Shown here piece by piece: positions 22,454 to 32,224 of a stretch of 64,000 nt of DNA (position 1 is the stretch's first letter; each line of letters opens with the position of its first letter). The translations under genes were made by a program, and so were the position numbers. The notes beneath the pieces were generated by a model. It ran no database searches. It was not told the DNA's origin and saw only the letters and a list, made by a program, of their open reading frames with translations. Source of the DNA: Tuctoria greenei (lineage: Eukaryota; Streptophyta; Magnoliopsida; Poales; Poaceae); contig JAYESD010000010.1 in NCBI GenBank assembly GCA_036927565.1, positions 113,738,866-113,802,865 of the forward strand. Direction: 5' to 3'.

Positions 22454-22508
22454 GGTGCAAAGACCAGGTCGGTCGACCCCCTGGTTCGGCCGACCTGGTC
22501 ATTGCACC
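22454..22508. repeat. Long perfect-stem hairpin in the solo LTR
   Basis: The left arm GGTGCAAAGACCAGGTCGG (22454-22472) pairs with 22490-22508 over 19 bp with one mismatch, around a 17-base loop. A smaller inverted element (GGTCGGTCGACC) overlaps the left arm and the loop. The stem is far longer than expected by chance and could form a cruciform or RNA hairpin. Confidence 0.8.
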
Positions 22509-24664
22509 GTTTCTTGTGTGCTTTCTCCAGGTGGCTGCCAGGTGGGTCCCATTGATGTATATGGGTGATACACCGTTGGATCTCCTCGGATACTTCTGTT
22601 TGTAGGCCATTTGATCCATGGGATGCCACGTGTCATCACCTGATTGGCTGGGATGATATTTTATAGGATTGGTCCCTCTACATTTCCTCGTTTCCTGCAT
22701 AAAATGCTGCATACACATATTTCTCCAAGTCCAAGAGGAATTGGGTTAGGTAGAAAGGTGATGTGTGCAAGAAATGACAAATTCTTCACATAATTGAGTT
22801 AAATTGATGGATAAAATTGGTATATAACAGCCGTCAACATTGTGCCATTCGAATCCCAGTGAGTCCCACCTCAAATCCAAACCCAATCCGACTCCCATTC
22901 CCCAGTGTGCCAAATGATCCGCTCAATACTAGCAATACCCTAATTAATCAGCTATGTTGCACCCATACTTGGCCTTGTGGTGGCACTGTAAATCCTGGAT
23001 GGTCGCTCCACAAACCGATCCTTAGATCTAAAGCAAGCGAAACCACCATAGCATCCAACCCAATCCACATACCATGCTTGCTTAGATCACCCATTACCAT
23101 GTCATATTAACTAGTTCATATTAACCATAATCTCATTAATGCATAATTAAATGGTATAGTTGTTTTCCAATCCCAATTAATTAAGCAAAGCAAAACGATG
23201 AAAAGCCCTTCCCGACTCTCTACTATGTATTCCAGGTGACAAGGGTGGTTAAACAAAGCTAGTAAACTTCCTATCATAGGAATTCCCATCAAATTGACAC
23301 AAGCATGCAGTTTTGAAAACAAAACATTTATTGTAAAAACGGGATCAATATGTTCAAGGACACTTGCTTTGCTCTTGGGCTAGGTTGGGATCAAAGACTT
23401 CAAATTCCTAGTGCTGGATTTCCTCCGCAGCACTCTCTAGCGTAAACTCATCTAATCCGCGCAACGAACATACAAGACAAGAATGACAATCAATAAGTGC
23501 ACATATATTACTCAATATGACATGACATGCATGATTAATGCAAATGCAAAGCAAAACTAGTTAATTAGTTGTTAATAATGTTTACTAACTAGTTCTAATA
23601 GTTTTTAACCAGTTTGGACAGGTTTGGAATTCATTCAAATCAATTTAGATTTAATTTAGCAGAAAACAGACAGCAAGACCAGACTAGTCCGTTGTAGGGT
23701 CGGGCTAGTCCACCCTTCGCCGAAACAACAGGCTAGGGTTTTCTAGATCGACGTGAATTTGGGAAAACGGGGTTGAATTCATGTGAGAAGGAGGAAGTAG
23801 AAGGTATATCAGGCGTTTAGAACTCCAATGAATCAAGGGTTTTGTAGGCAACACTTGGATCTTGACGATCTAGGGTTGATAAAGAACTTGAAGGTGGATT
23901 GTTGATGAAGAACAAAAACTTGATGGATACCTTGATTACTTGATCCTCTTTCATTTCCTCCTCTTCTTCTTCTTGCTCGGGATCTCCTTCTCCCTCCTTG
24001 GCTGCGGCTATCCAGGAGCTAGGGTTTGGGTGGTCTTTCAAATGAGGCAAAGAGGTAAAAGGGTGGTTTGTTGGGTTGTTTATATAGGGTGGAGGGATAG
24101 GGTTTGATGGATGTCGAGTTTGGGGTGGGTGGAGGCTGGTGTGGGGTCCCACATGGGCTCCAAAAGAGGTTAGACACGACGTCCTTTGGCCCACTTAAGG
24201 TAAAACCAAAAAACACATCGTGGAACAAGAGATCAACTCAGAATCATGATCACTGGACAAATCTGCGAAAGGTCGGACTAGTTCGATATTAGTTAGAAAA
24301 GAAAATGGATAAGTCTAGACTATATCTGATAAGTCCGGACCTAGTCAGAGAGGAAAACGGAGAAGTCCGCTAGATGTCGGACAAGTCTAGGGACTTGGCG
24401 ACAAGTCCGCAATGGACTGGACAAGTCCGAAAATTGTACAGAGAGAAGAACAGACTAGTCCGCAGCAAAAACGGACATGTCCGAGGGAGGTCAGAGATAA
24501 ATCAAACTAGTCCGCATAAAAACAGACTAGTCCGCACTTCTCAAAACTTTTGAGTACGGTTTTGCTTTAAATTCATTTTAAACTCATTCCTTTTTTTGTG
24601 GATTAATGTTGAAGATGTATATGAACTTATGCAATGCATGATGCATGAAAATGAGGGTGTTACA

Positions 24665-25640
24665 TGGCCCCGCCCACCCTGAGGGTGGGATGGATGTGCC
24701 AGTCATAGCCCTCTGCAGCCCTGGCGCACCGGTCGGCAATGGAGAAGAGCTCGGAAACTTCTTGCACGTTGTGCGTGGCTAACTTCTCGAGCATCTTCAT
24801 ATCACTCACTCCCTGCTAGAATGCCACTATGACAGAAGCATTCGGGATGTTGGGGATGGAGTTAGGTTCCTGGGAGAAACACTGGGTGAACGATCGCAGA
24901 GTCTCCTTGGGTTGCTGGTGCACGGCGTGGAGGTCGAGCTCGGTGCTGGAGCGCATGTAGGAGCTACCGAAGTTCATCGTGAACTGCCAATAGAGCTCAT
25001 CACAAAAGGTTATGCGGCTCTCGGCCAGGTTCATCGACCATAACCGGGTCGAGCCGGTCAGGGTGACGGGGAAGTAGTTCGCCAGGATGAGCTCGTCTGC
25101 TCCTGTAGCAAGGAGTGTCGTGGTGTAGATCTGCAGGAACTTGGCTGGGTTGACGCTTCTGTCAAACTTCTCCAGCAGGTGTGGCTGGAACTTGCGCGAC
25201 CACATCGTTAGGCGGAGGTATGGAACCAAGGTCATGCACCCTCCGATGGGCTTTGCCGGAGATACGTACGGAATAGCATACCCCAGGGGGGTTTGCTGCA
25301 CAACGTGCTGCTGCTGCAGAGCCTACTGCTGTGGCACCTGTTGTGCCATGTGCTACTGTTGTGGTACCGACTGTGCCAAGTACTGCTGTTGTGGCACCTG
25401 CTACACAGAGTACTGCAGGGGGGCAGCCGACCCAACATAATCCTGGTGAGGCGGCGGCGGAGAGTTTACCTGTGATGCACCTTGGACGGAGGACACCTCC
25501 TGCTCAGGCCCTTGAGGGTCGTATTCGGCATCAAGATTGCATTGTCTCTCCCGCTGCCGCTCGATGATGATGCGACCATCTATCCGAGCTTGACGACAGT
25601 CAAGCTTGGCCCTCGGGTCCTCCGTGGGGATCTAACCAAC
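24665..25640 (-). pseudogene. gag: Z gag, Tat-like Ty3/gypsy, truncated by X
   Basis: One minus-strand frame covers a charged N-terminal part (RIIIERQRERQ, near 25545), a Gln-rich repeat (VPQQQ-x-x-AQ units, 25300-25425) and the capsid domain. In the capsid domain, KFQPHLLEKFDRSVNPAKFLQIYTT ... LANYFPVTLTGSTRLW is the standard plant retrotransposon gag fold. Then 24820-24665 continues with LEKLATHNVQEVSELFSIADRCARA before X interrupts. Three in-frame TAG codons fall at CAG-like positions in the Gln repeat, so it is decayed. The rest of Z lies left of the window. Confidence 0.8.
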
Positions 25641-26082
25641 GCTAGTAATCCTGGTAGAATGGGAGTCGGCGGTGCAATGGTCGATGGATGGTGTGCACAA
25701 TAGCGACATGTGACGCCTCCCTCTGTTGGGAGAGTTGATGGCCGCAACGATGAAGTAGTCGATGTCACTGCTGAGCTGCTCCCTAGGAAGTATTGAAGGA
25801 CGGTGGGTGGTGGAGAAGGGCCCTGGCTGCTACTAGAGCACTCTCCGGACTTGTAGTCGGCGGCTCCAGGGGCGCCGATTGGGCCGAGATGTGCCCGGAT
25901 GCGTCGCCTTGGCCAGCTACATCTATGTGGGGGCGTCATGGACCAGAATGAGCTGCTCGGGCGATGGATATTGTCACCGAACAATGGCCACATAATCCGC
26001 TGTCCACGGGCTTGATGAACACCATTATGGTGAAAGCGCAACCACTTTTTGGAGGAAAAAAGCCCCTACGTGGCACGCCAAA
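25641..26082 (-). other. Z leader with primer binding site
   Basis: This is non-coding or decayed leader. Adjacent to the LTR, 26067-26082 reads TTTGGCGTGCCACGTA on the minus strand, the TTTGGCG(C/T)GCCA(G/C)GTAGGGG type of primer site seen in Tat-like plant elements. The same kind of site follows the T LTR at 45860 (TTTACACGCCAGGTA). Confidence 0.65.
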
Positions 26083-27172
26083 TGTCAAAGTTTTCTTGTG
26101 ACACTTCCCGCGGACCTGCTATGAGAGCAGCTCGCGAAGGTTCTTGATCAACAGAGCTTAGTCCCCAATGGAGATATTGCACGTATGAGAGTGGTGAGAC
26201 AGTGATTTTATGTAGTTCGGGCCGCCGGAGCGTAATACCCTACTCCACGGTGAGGTTTGTATTGCTTGTGTGAATGAGTGTGGCATGTGTATGCGTTAGA
26301 TTAGGGATCCTTGTAATGGTGGCAGTCCGATCATTTGATAGACAAGGCCAGACTCCTTACAAGTGGGGTCTTGGGCCTGACAGGTGGTCCTGGGGCAATC
26401 TTATCCCAAAGATCTAAGGCTTCTCGCATATGCCTCCTTTGACTGCGGCTTGAAGACCTGTCGTCTTGCCTCCTTAGACGCAGTGGGCAATGCATAGTCA
26501 TCGATGATGACAGGGAATGTCCCGTCCAACTGTCCCTATCGCCGTAAGGTACTCACTTGGCGAAGTGGGGTAGGCTTGCGGCGTCTTCACTGCAATGCGA
26601 TCAGGCATAGCAGTACCTGACAGTAGGCGTGTGTCGCGTCATGTGCCTCGGGAAGGCGTGTGTCTTCAATGTTTGATTTAGACAAGGCGCACCACCCTCT
26701 TAACTCCCGCAACCCACCTCCCAGGGCAAGTTGTAGGGTACGTGGTAGCTCGGGAGCTAGCCTCTATGGGGGAGGCCAGCTCCCGATCCGCGGACCACGT
26801 GGCAGCCTTGGAACCCGTTCCTGAGTAGAGAGGGGGATCCAGTGTCGCGAGACACATGGTTGAGCCGGAGCCCGCATCCGAGGGAGGCAGCCGGCCTGGT
26901 GCTTCGATCCATTTGGCTGTTCCGGAGTCCACCCCTATGTGGGATCGGGGTCCTGTCGGGCTGGACATGTGGCCGCTTGGGAGCCCGTCTCCTGGGGAAG
27001 CTTGACCTTGGCTTGAGGTCAATGTGGAAGCACCAGATCCCGTATCTGAGGTAGGCAGGAGTCCGGGCCTTCTGGACACGTGGTGCCCTCGGACCCTGCC
27101 TCACCAGGAAGGCAAGGCACTTCGGTGCTTTTAGCCTGTGCGCGAGGGTACCTGGTATGCTAGGTACTGACA
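26083..27172 (-). repeat. Z 5' LTR, Tat-like
   Basis: The LTR is 1090 bp and on the minus strand runs TGTCAGTACCTAGC to TTTGACA. Its start resembles the solo LTR at 29005 (TGTCGGTACTTGGC) and the T LTR at 35160 (TGTCGGTACTACG), so the three are one broad family. The middle (26700-27110) has diverged ~60-bp units with ACACGTGG/GACATGTGG cores, a worn version of the array at 29090-29580. ORFs reported there simply follow the repeat. CGTTT at 27173 is the likely target duplication. Confidence 0.8.
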
Positions 27173-29004
27173 CGTTTCATCCCCGATGTTACATGCTCAA
27201 AGCTGCATAAGTTTTATTTAAGTAAAATGTTTAGCAAATGTAAACTTAATTGTGCTATTTCTAATCCATACAAGTTGCAACACAATAATAATCATGGCAG
27301 CATATTCATAATATACCATCTACTCTTTATTAATATGTCATGACGCAGTGAACAAGTATGCTCAATCCATAACCGCGAGCGACGGTGATTCAAATCAATA
27401 ACACCCAGATAGCACGACACATACACCCACACTCGGAGCTACAAAGGTACACTCTACTGATGTTGTATGCAGCAACCTCTCACTCGAGACCTGCACGCCG
27501 AACCAGTCCCACCGCTACGAACAGGAGGCCCCCATATGGAGTGTGTCTGTGCCCACTGGCAGGTTTACACCTTACTCCTCTCAACCCACACCTATAAGGC
27601 GATGGGTTATGCCTCGACACTAAGGTGTACAAGTTACATCGGTTTCCTGGATCCCATATACCCAGTACGCCTCTAGTATAGTTCAAACTTGCCCAACAGG
27701 GCCGCACACGGCGCGGTCCTCAATCGACACAGGTAGGGCTACGCACCCGAGACCACGTCCCGCTGCATCCTATCTCGCTGCCCTGTCTCACATTCAATTA
27801 ATAAACCATTCTCTAAAACCAATCTGAGGTGACAATATCGCTATCTTGCGAGTGGATTCCAACCACTCACCTTCTACCGGATTCCCTACAACATTAGCAT
27901 GGCAATTCTATGCGTTGAGATATAAACCAACCCATATACTCATGAGATTGTGGGTCATGCATTTCGAGTATTCAAACACAATAGACCTAATGCAGAATTC
28001 ATATACTAGTCAACATAGTGATAAAAGCAAAACTTGTAGAAACGACTTAAATGCAAACCAGGACTTGCCTTGGGTTGCGCTAAGTAAATGTCAATATAGT
28101 CAGTGGTTGAGCTTCAAAATACCGCTTCTCATCCAGTTCTCCCTTTTCTTTCTACTGCTCCAATTAACTTTGTTCACATCAGATTCATGCTTGTTCCATC
28201 TCCTCCCTATGGTACGTCTTGTCAATCTTCATCTTCACAATATATCGGTATCACATGCACAATTTCAAAATAGAACTTAGCAAAGAGAGAGCACTTATTA
28301 AGCACATGAGGAATTCACATGTTGTACAAAAAATAGAGAAAGATCTCTGCTGTGTTTAATTTCTGGTGGGGAGGTGGAGTTTAACAAAGTTGAAATGGAG
28401 GCCATAGAATCATGAACTCCAATATGACATTCAAGTAAAGGAAAGGTTCTAATGATATAAACTGATGAAGCTCAAACCTAATGAACTTGTAAATATTTGA
28501 GAAGGATCAAGGCATGACAAAGACGGAAGTTGTTGTCTTTGTGGTCTACAGCAACAGAGAGAAAAAAGAAGTTGAAATAGAATAAGATTAAGCATCCTGT
28601 CAATTAGGCTTGGTGATGGACATATGGAATCAATTGGGATTCTTTAGGCTCACATCAGTTGTAATAAACTAAATAAGGACCAAGACCTGATTAAGAAGAA
28701 AGTTACAGACTCTACTGTTCCCAGCAATAGAGAAACAATGGAGTGCAAATGGAATAGAATTAAGGCGATGTCAACTTATGCATCATATGGACCCATGAAC
28801 ATAAAACTGAATTCTCAAGGATAGATAGATCTAACAGGGCTGTGAATTTTACAAAATCTGCTAGAGATCATATGTAAACTATGTGCAAAGTTTGAGAATT
28901 TTCTACGACCTGGTGTGGTAACAATAATTCCATACGTGTTTCTCATTCTATGGATTTACAAAGAAAATTCTGAAGTTTATCATACATGAAAGTATGTTTG
29001 TCAT

Positions 29005-30243
29005 TGTCGGTACTTGGCGGATCGGGTACCCATAGATACAGGGAAGAGGATGTGCTGGGCCCCGCCTCCCATGGGGGTAGGTCCCGGCGTAAGCCACGTG
29101 ATGCGCAGCTCCTTGACCAACCTCTCCGCTGAGGGTAGGCCTGATCCCGCCATGTGTCCGGTACCTCTGGACCCGCCTCCACACTAAGAGGAGGCCCGAG
29201 CTTCTGCGTACATCGCAGCTCTGGGCCGGACCTCTCCATTGAGGACGCGGCCGGCACTGCCACGTCTCCTGTAGCTCTGGACCTGCAGCTTCGGGCCTCC
29301 CTCCCCACCAGGGGAAGGTCCAGCGTTGCCACGTGTCCTGCAGCTTCGGACCCGCTTCCCCGATGAGGAGAGGTCCAGCGCAGCCACGTGTCCCGCAGCT
29401 CTGGACCCGCCTCCACAATGAGGAGAGGTCTGGCGCAACCACGTGTCCCACAGCTCCGGACCTGCCTCCCCGCTGAGGAAGGGTCCGACGCTGCCACGTT
29501 CTTGCAGCTCCGGATCCGCCCACCCGCTGAAGAGAGGTCCGGTGCAGCTACGTGTCCTGCAACGTTAGGCATAGGCCTTCCTGCGGAAGCGAGTCTCGGC
29601 ACAACCACTTGGTTAACGGCTACCGGGGGGTGGGAAGAAGCAGGAGTAAAGTAAGACATGTCCATTGTGTCCAAGCAGTAAGTACGCGCGCCTTCCCTAT
29701 GTAAGCAGGGGTGCGCGCTAATAAGTCAAGGGGCCAGTATCCAGTCTTGTTATGACAGGCCAGTGCTGAACTACTACGTATAACGGACAAATGGGAGGCC
29801 GCGACAAGACAGACGGGGTGCACCCAACCATCATGAGAGGCTATGTGTAGCCCTGCTGCAGGGCATGGCCAGGCGGCACATTGAAGCCATTGTCAGGAGA
29901 TAACATTTACTTCCAGATCTTAGATTGGATTTGGTTATTCCTGGGGCCACCTGTCGGGCCCCGGGCCCCACTTGTAAGCTGTCTAGCCTTGGACTATAAA
30001 AGGATTGGACAACCATCGACATAGACATCTTCTCTCAGACCCAGACACAAGCTTGAGCAATATAACACATGCAAACCACCTTGGAGTAGAGTATTACGTC
30101 CAGGCGGCCGAACCACGTAAATCCATTGCGTTCGTCGTTCACTGCCTTCAATCTTACTAGAACTAGCCACCCAAAAATACATCGAACCTCCGCGGGTTGC
30201 TTCCGAGCAGGTCCGGGGGAGGTGTCAGTTAGACACCTCGACA
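29005..30243 (+). mobile_element. Tat-like solo LTR with tandem array
   Basis: The LTR is 1239 bp, TGTCGGTACTTGGC to CACCTCGACA, with identical flanking duplications GTCAT (29000-29004 and 30244-30248). There is no internal region, so it formed by recombination between two LTRs. A TATA box CTATAAAAGG is at 29994-30003, which sets the plus orientation. A tandem array precedes it. The long ORFs overlapping it on both strands are periodic translations of the array and are not genes. Confidence 0.92.
29090..29580 (+). repeat. ~55-bp tandem repeat with G-box/ABRE-like cores
   Basis: About nine imperfect units occur, with ACGT cores near 29096, 29262, 29331, 29386, 29441, 29496 and 29550 and decayed ones between. 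ACGTGTC is exact in at least four units and CACGTG occurs in several. Each unit otherwise reads roughly 'gcagctccggacccgcctcc' plus 'gaggagaggtcc'. The array lies about 400-900 bp upstream of the LTR TATA box. ACGTGTC and CACGTG are established bZIP/bHLH binding cores, but binding here is not shown. Confidence 0.85.
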
Positions 30244-32224
30244 GTCATATAGGGCAGGTCACTTGAGTTTAGGGAAGTTGGTTTTACATTTTTCTAAGCC
30301 TCCTGCATAGAGATATGAATTTTACAAGTTGAAAGTATTTTCTGCAATAATTTCTGTTGTATTTTGGTATTTTTTTAGACATAGAGCAAAACACTAGCAT
30401 TTGACCTACTTAGCTATGTCCGATGGTTATGGAATTTTTATTGGGAGTCAATGATTATATAAGGAATGATTTGACCAAGTTTGATAATTTCTTAATGATT
30501 TGGTCTTCTATAAGTATTTTACAAAGGTTTAAGACTAATGAAATTTTACAGACAATCCAGTGGTTGTTCATACAAATTAAACTGGACCATTGCAAAGTAA
30601 AGATAATTAGGAGACTAACAAAATTTATTTTATTATTTTTGGAGGTTTTCACTATCTGCTATGAATTTTCAAAGTTTGGATAAAATGTGGATTTATTTAG
30701 CTAAGGAAAATTTGAATTATTGCTGCCAGAGGGGTCCACTATCAGATTCTTCTTCCACCTCTGCACAGGATGAACTGGTGGCTACACAGTAGCTTTGCTC
30801 GTCCGTTCCCGTTGTTGAGCGCAATAAATGGCAGCGACTTAAAAACAAGAAATGATCCTCAGACCAGGGAACACATGCTGGGCATTGTTTGCAGGTGTGG
30901 AGGCCATGGGAACGGGTCTGCCGACTATGTTGGCGACTGCTAGCTCAGGGGCCATGGTGGAACTACGTGGAGACCAATATACTCAGCTAAGATTTAGACC
31001 CTAGAGTACCTTTGCACTGTGAGGAACTCCAATCTAAACTTTAATTGCCAGGAAATCGACCACAACGTGGTGTTCTTTGATGACCTAGGTCAACAAGCGG
31101 CGGCCAAGAAATTTTATGTACTGGTCAAACCTAGGTCAATAAAGTTACGTGGAGAGGAGAGAGTTTCTGACCTTGGAGATGGATTATTATAGCCGGAACG
31201 GGGCTGAGGCTGTGGGGTGACGTTGAACATCGGCAGGACGAAGCAACAACACCTAGGAACGGCGTTTACGTTCCCTGGAAGGCTTGGCTGTTCGAGGAAA
31301 TTGCTCAGTGAGCTGCGCGAAGCAAGATAGAAGATCAAACAAGAAGGAAATCGAAACTCAGGTTGTGGTGATGCTTTGGCCAGATGATCAAAGGGCGTTA
31401 ATGGTGGCCAACGGTTCTGTGCGGGAGGAAATACCGAACAGAGCTCAAGTTTGCAAGCAAAGGCAGGATAAGGACTAGAAAACATCGTACAGGGGTACTG
31501 AGCGGGTTTCCTTCACACTGGAGCAAGCAGGACGTGGCAAGGATGTAGCAGCGGTGGCGCCTGGACAGAGCAAGGAAAAACAGAGCACACAACTATTACA
31601 ATGAAATGTGGGACCCACAAGTGCATTCTAATTCCTTCCCTGCAGAAAGTAAACACAATTCAAACATGCTTCAAAACTGGTGAAACTTGGCAGCTAGACC
31701 AAATCCACAATGTAGAACTCATATTTGAAACCAAATTTGGCATTTGACAAAGTTGATGCTAGAATTTGAATTCGAATTCGAATTTGAAACTCTCATATCA
31801 ATTGATTTAAATATATGGCAAATGAGGACAAAACCTGGTCAAATTAGGCATAGATGGTATTTGAAACGTGGAGAGTTCAATCGTAAAATAAAATTTGTCA
31901 GTTGACAAATTTGCTTTTTAAATTCAACTTTGAATTTGAATTTACACCTAAGGCATATGTTTTTTCCATTTTCTCCATTTTCTTCCAAACAAATAATATT
32001 GACACTAACTCAATTATATTATTCTATTGCGTGTTTAAATTCTTAGCTTTTTCTAAATTAAACTTAAAGTTTAAACAAGTCTAAATTTTAGGCTCATACA
32101 TTTGAAATCTCATCTCATTCATTCACTAAGACGGCTCATTGGAGTTTGAAATCCTATTTCATCTTAAATATTTTTTAAGTTCACTTTTGTGCATTGTTGT
32201 TATCTTTAGTTGTGGGATTTTACA

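Larger units (their letters stand above)
20318..22839. mobile_element. Solo LTR, TGTTGACGG family
   Basis: The ends are TGTTGACGG and CCGTCAACA, perfect 9-bp inverted ends. They are flanked by TTGTC (20313-20317) and TTGTG (22840-22844), a 5-bp duplication with one mismatch. The host LTR sequence continues across the site when compared with 40530-40580. Net length without the hAT-like element is about 1.66 kb. A block after the TGTTGACG end, 'gcaagcgcacgga' then 'gagtattcccaaggg', is shared with the S LTR (52367-52430), so both belong to related families. No coding region lies inside. Superfamily is uncertain. Confidence 0.8.
19345..24664 (-). repeat. X 5' LTR (split by a solo LTR)
   Basis: The low end is TGTGACACCCGG at 19345 next to the primer site; the high end is TGTAACACCC (minus) at 24664. 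Without the nested solo LTR and hAT it is about 2.8 kb, close to the 2919 bp of the X2 LTR. A TATA box lies at 24078-24086 (minus). The GGAC(TA/AA)GTCC motif run is at 24255-24540. The base after the LTR starts TGGCC (24665-24669), presumably the target duplication; its partner is off the window. Confidence 0.88.
27187..32224 (-). repeat. V 3' LTR (split by a Tat-like solo LTR)
   Basis: The high end is TGTAAAATCCCAC (minus) at 32224, preceded in the element by a polypurine tract (32226-32245, AAGGGGGAAGGAT). The low end is placed at TGTTACATGC (27187), giving a net LTR of about 3.8 kb without the insertion. A TATA-like CTATAATAA lies at 31184-31192 (minus). The sequence carries no convincing ORF. 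The low boundary is less sure, as the internal partner LTR is not in the window. Confidence 0.65.

Noticed and set aside
25141..25440. Cys-rich plus-strand ORF
   Set aside because: It is the antisense shadow of the Gln-rich repeat of Z gag; the repeated Cys codons are the reverse complement of CAG-type codons.
26678..27173. Minus-strand ORFs of 133-138 aa
   Set aside because: They lie in the diverged tandem units of the Z LTR and have no recognisable domain.
27846..28280. Plus-strand ORF of 144 aa
   Set aside because: It is antisense within the V LTR, with no recognisable domain and AT-rich random-looking composition.
29090..29580. CRISPR-like repeat array
   Set aside because: Units are contiguous and diverged with no unique spacers, and the context is a plant LTR.
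28943..29674. Long minus-strand ORFs of 191-243 aa
   Set aside because: They are periodic translations of the 55-bp tandem array in the solo LTR; several frames on both strands are open at once and none has a domain.
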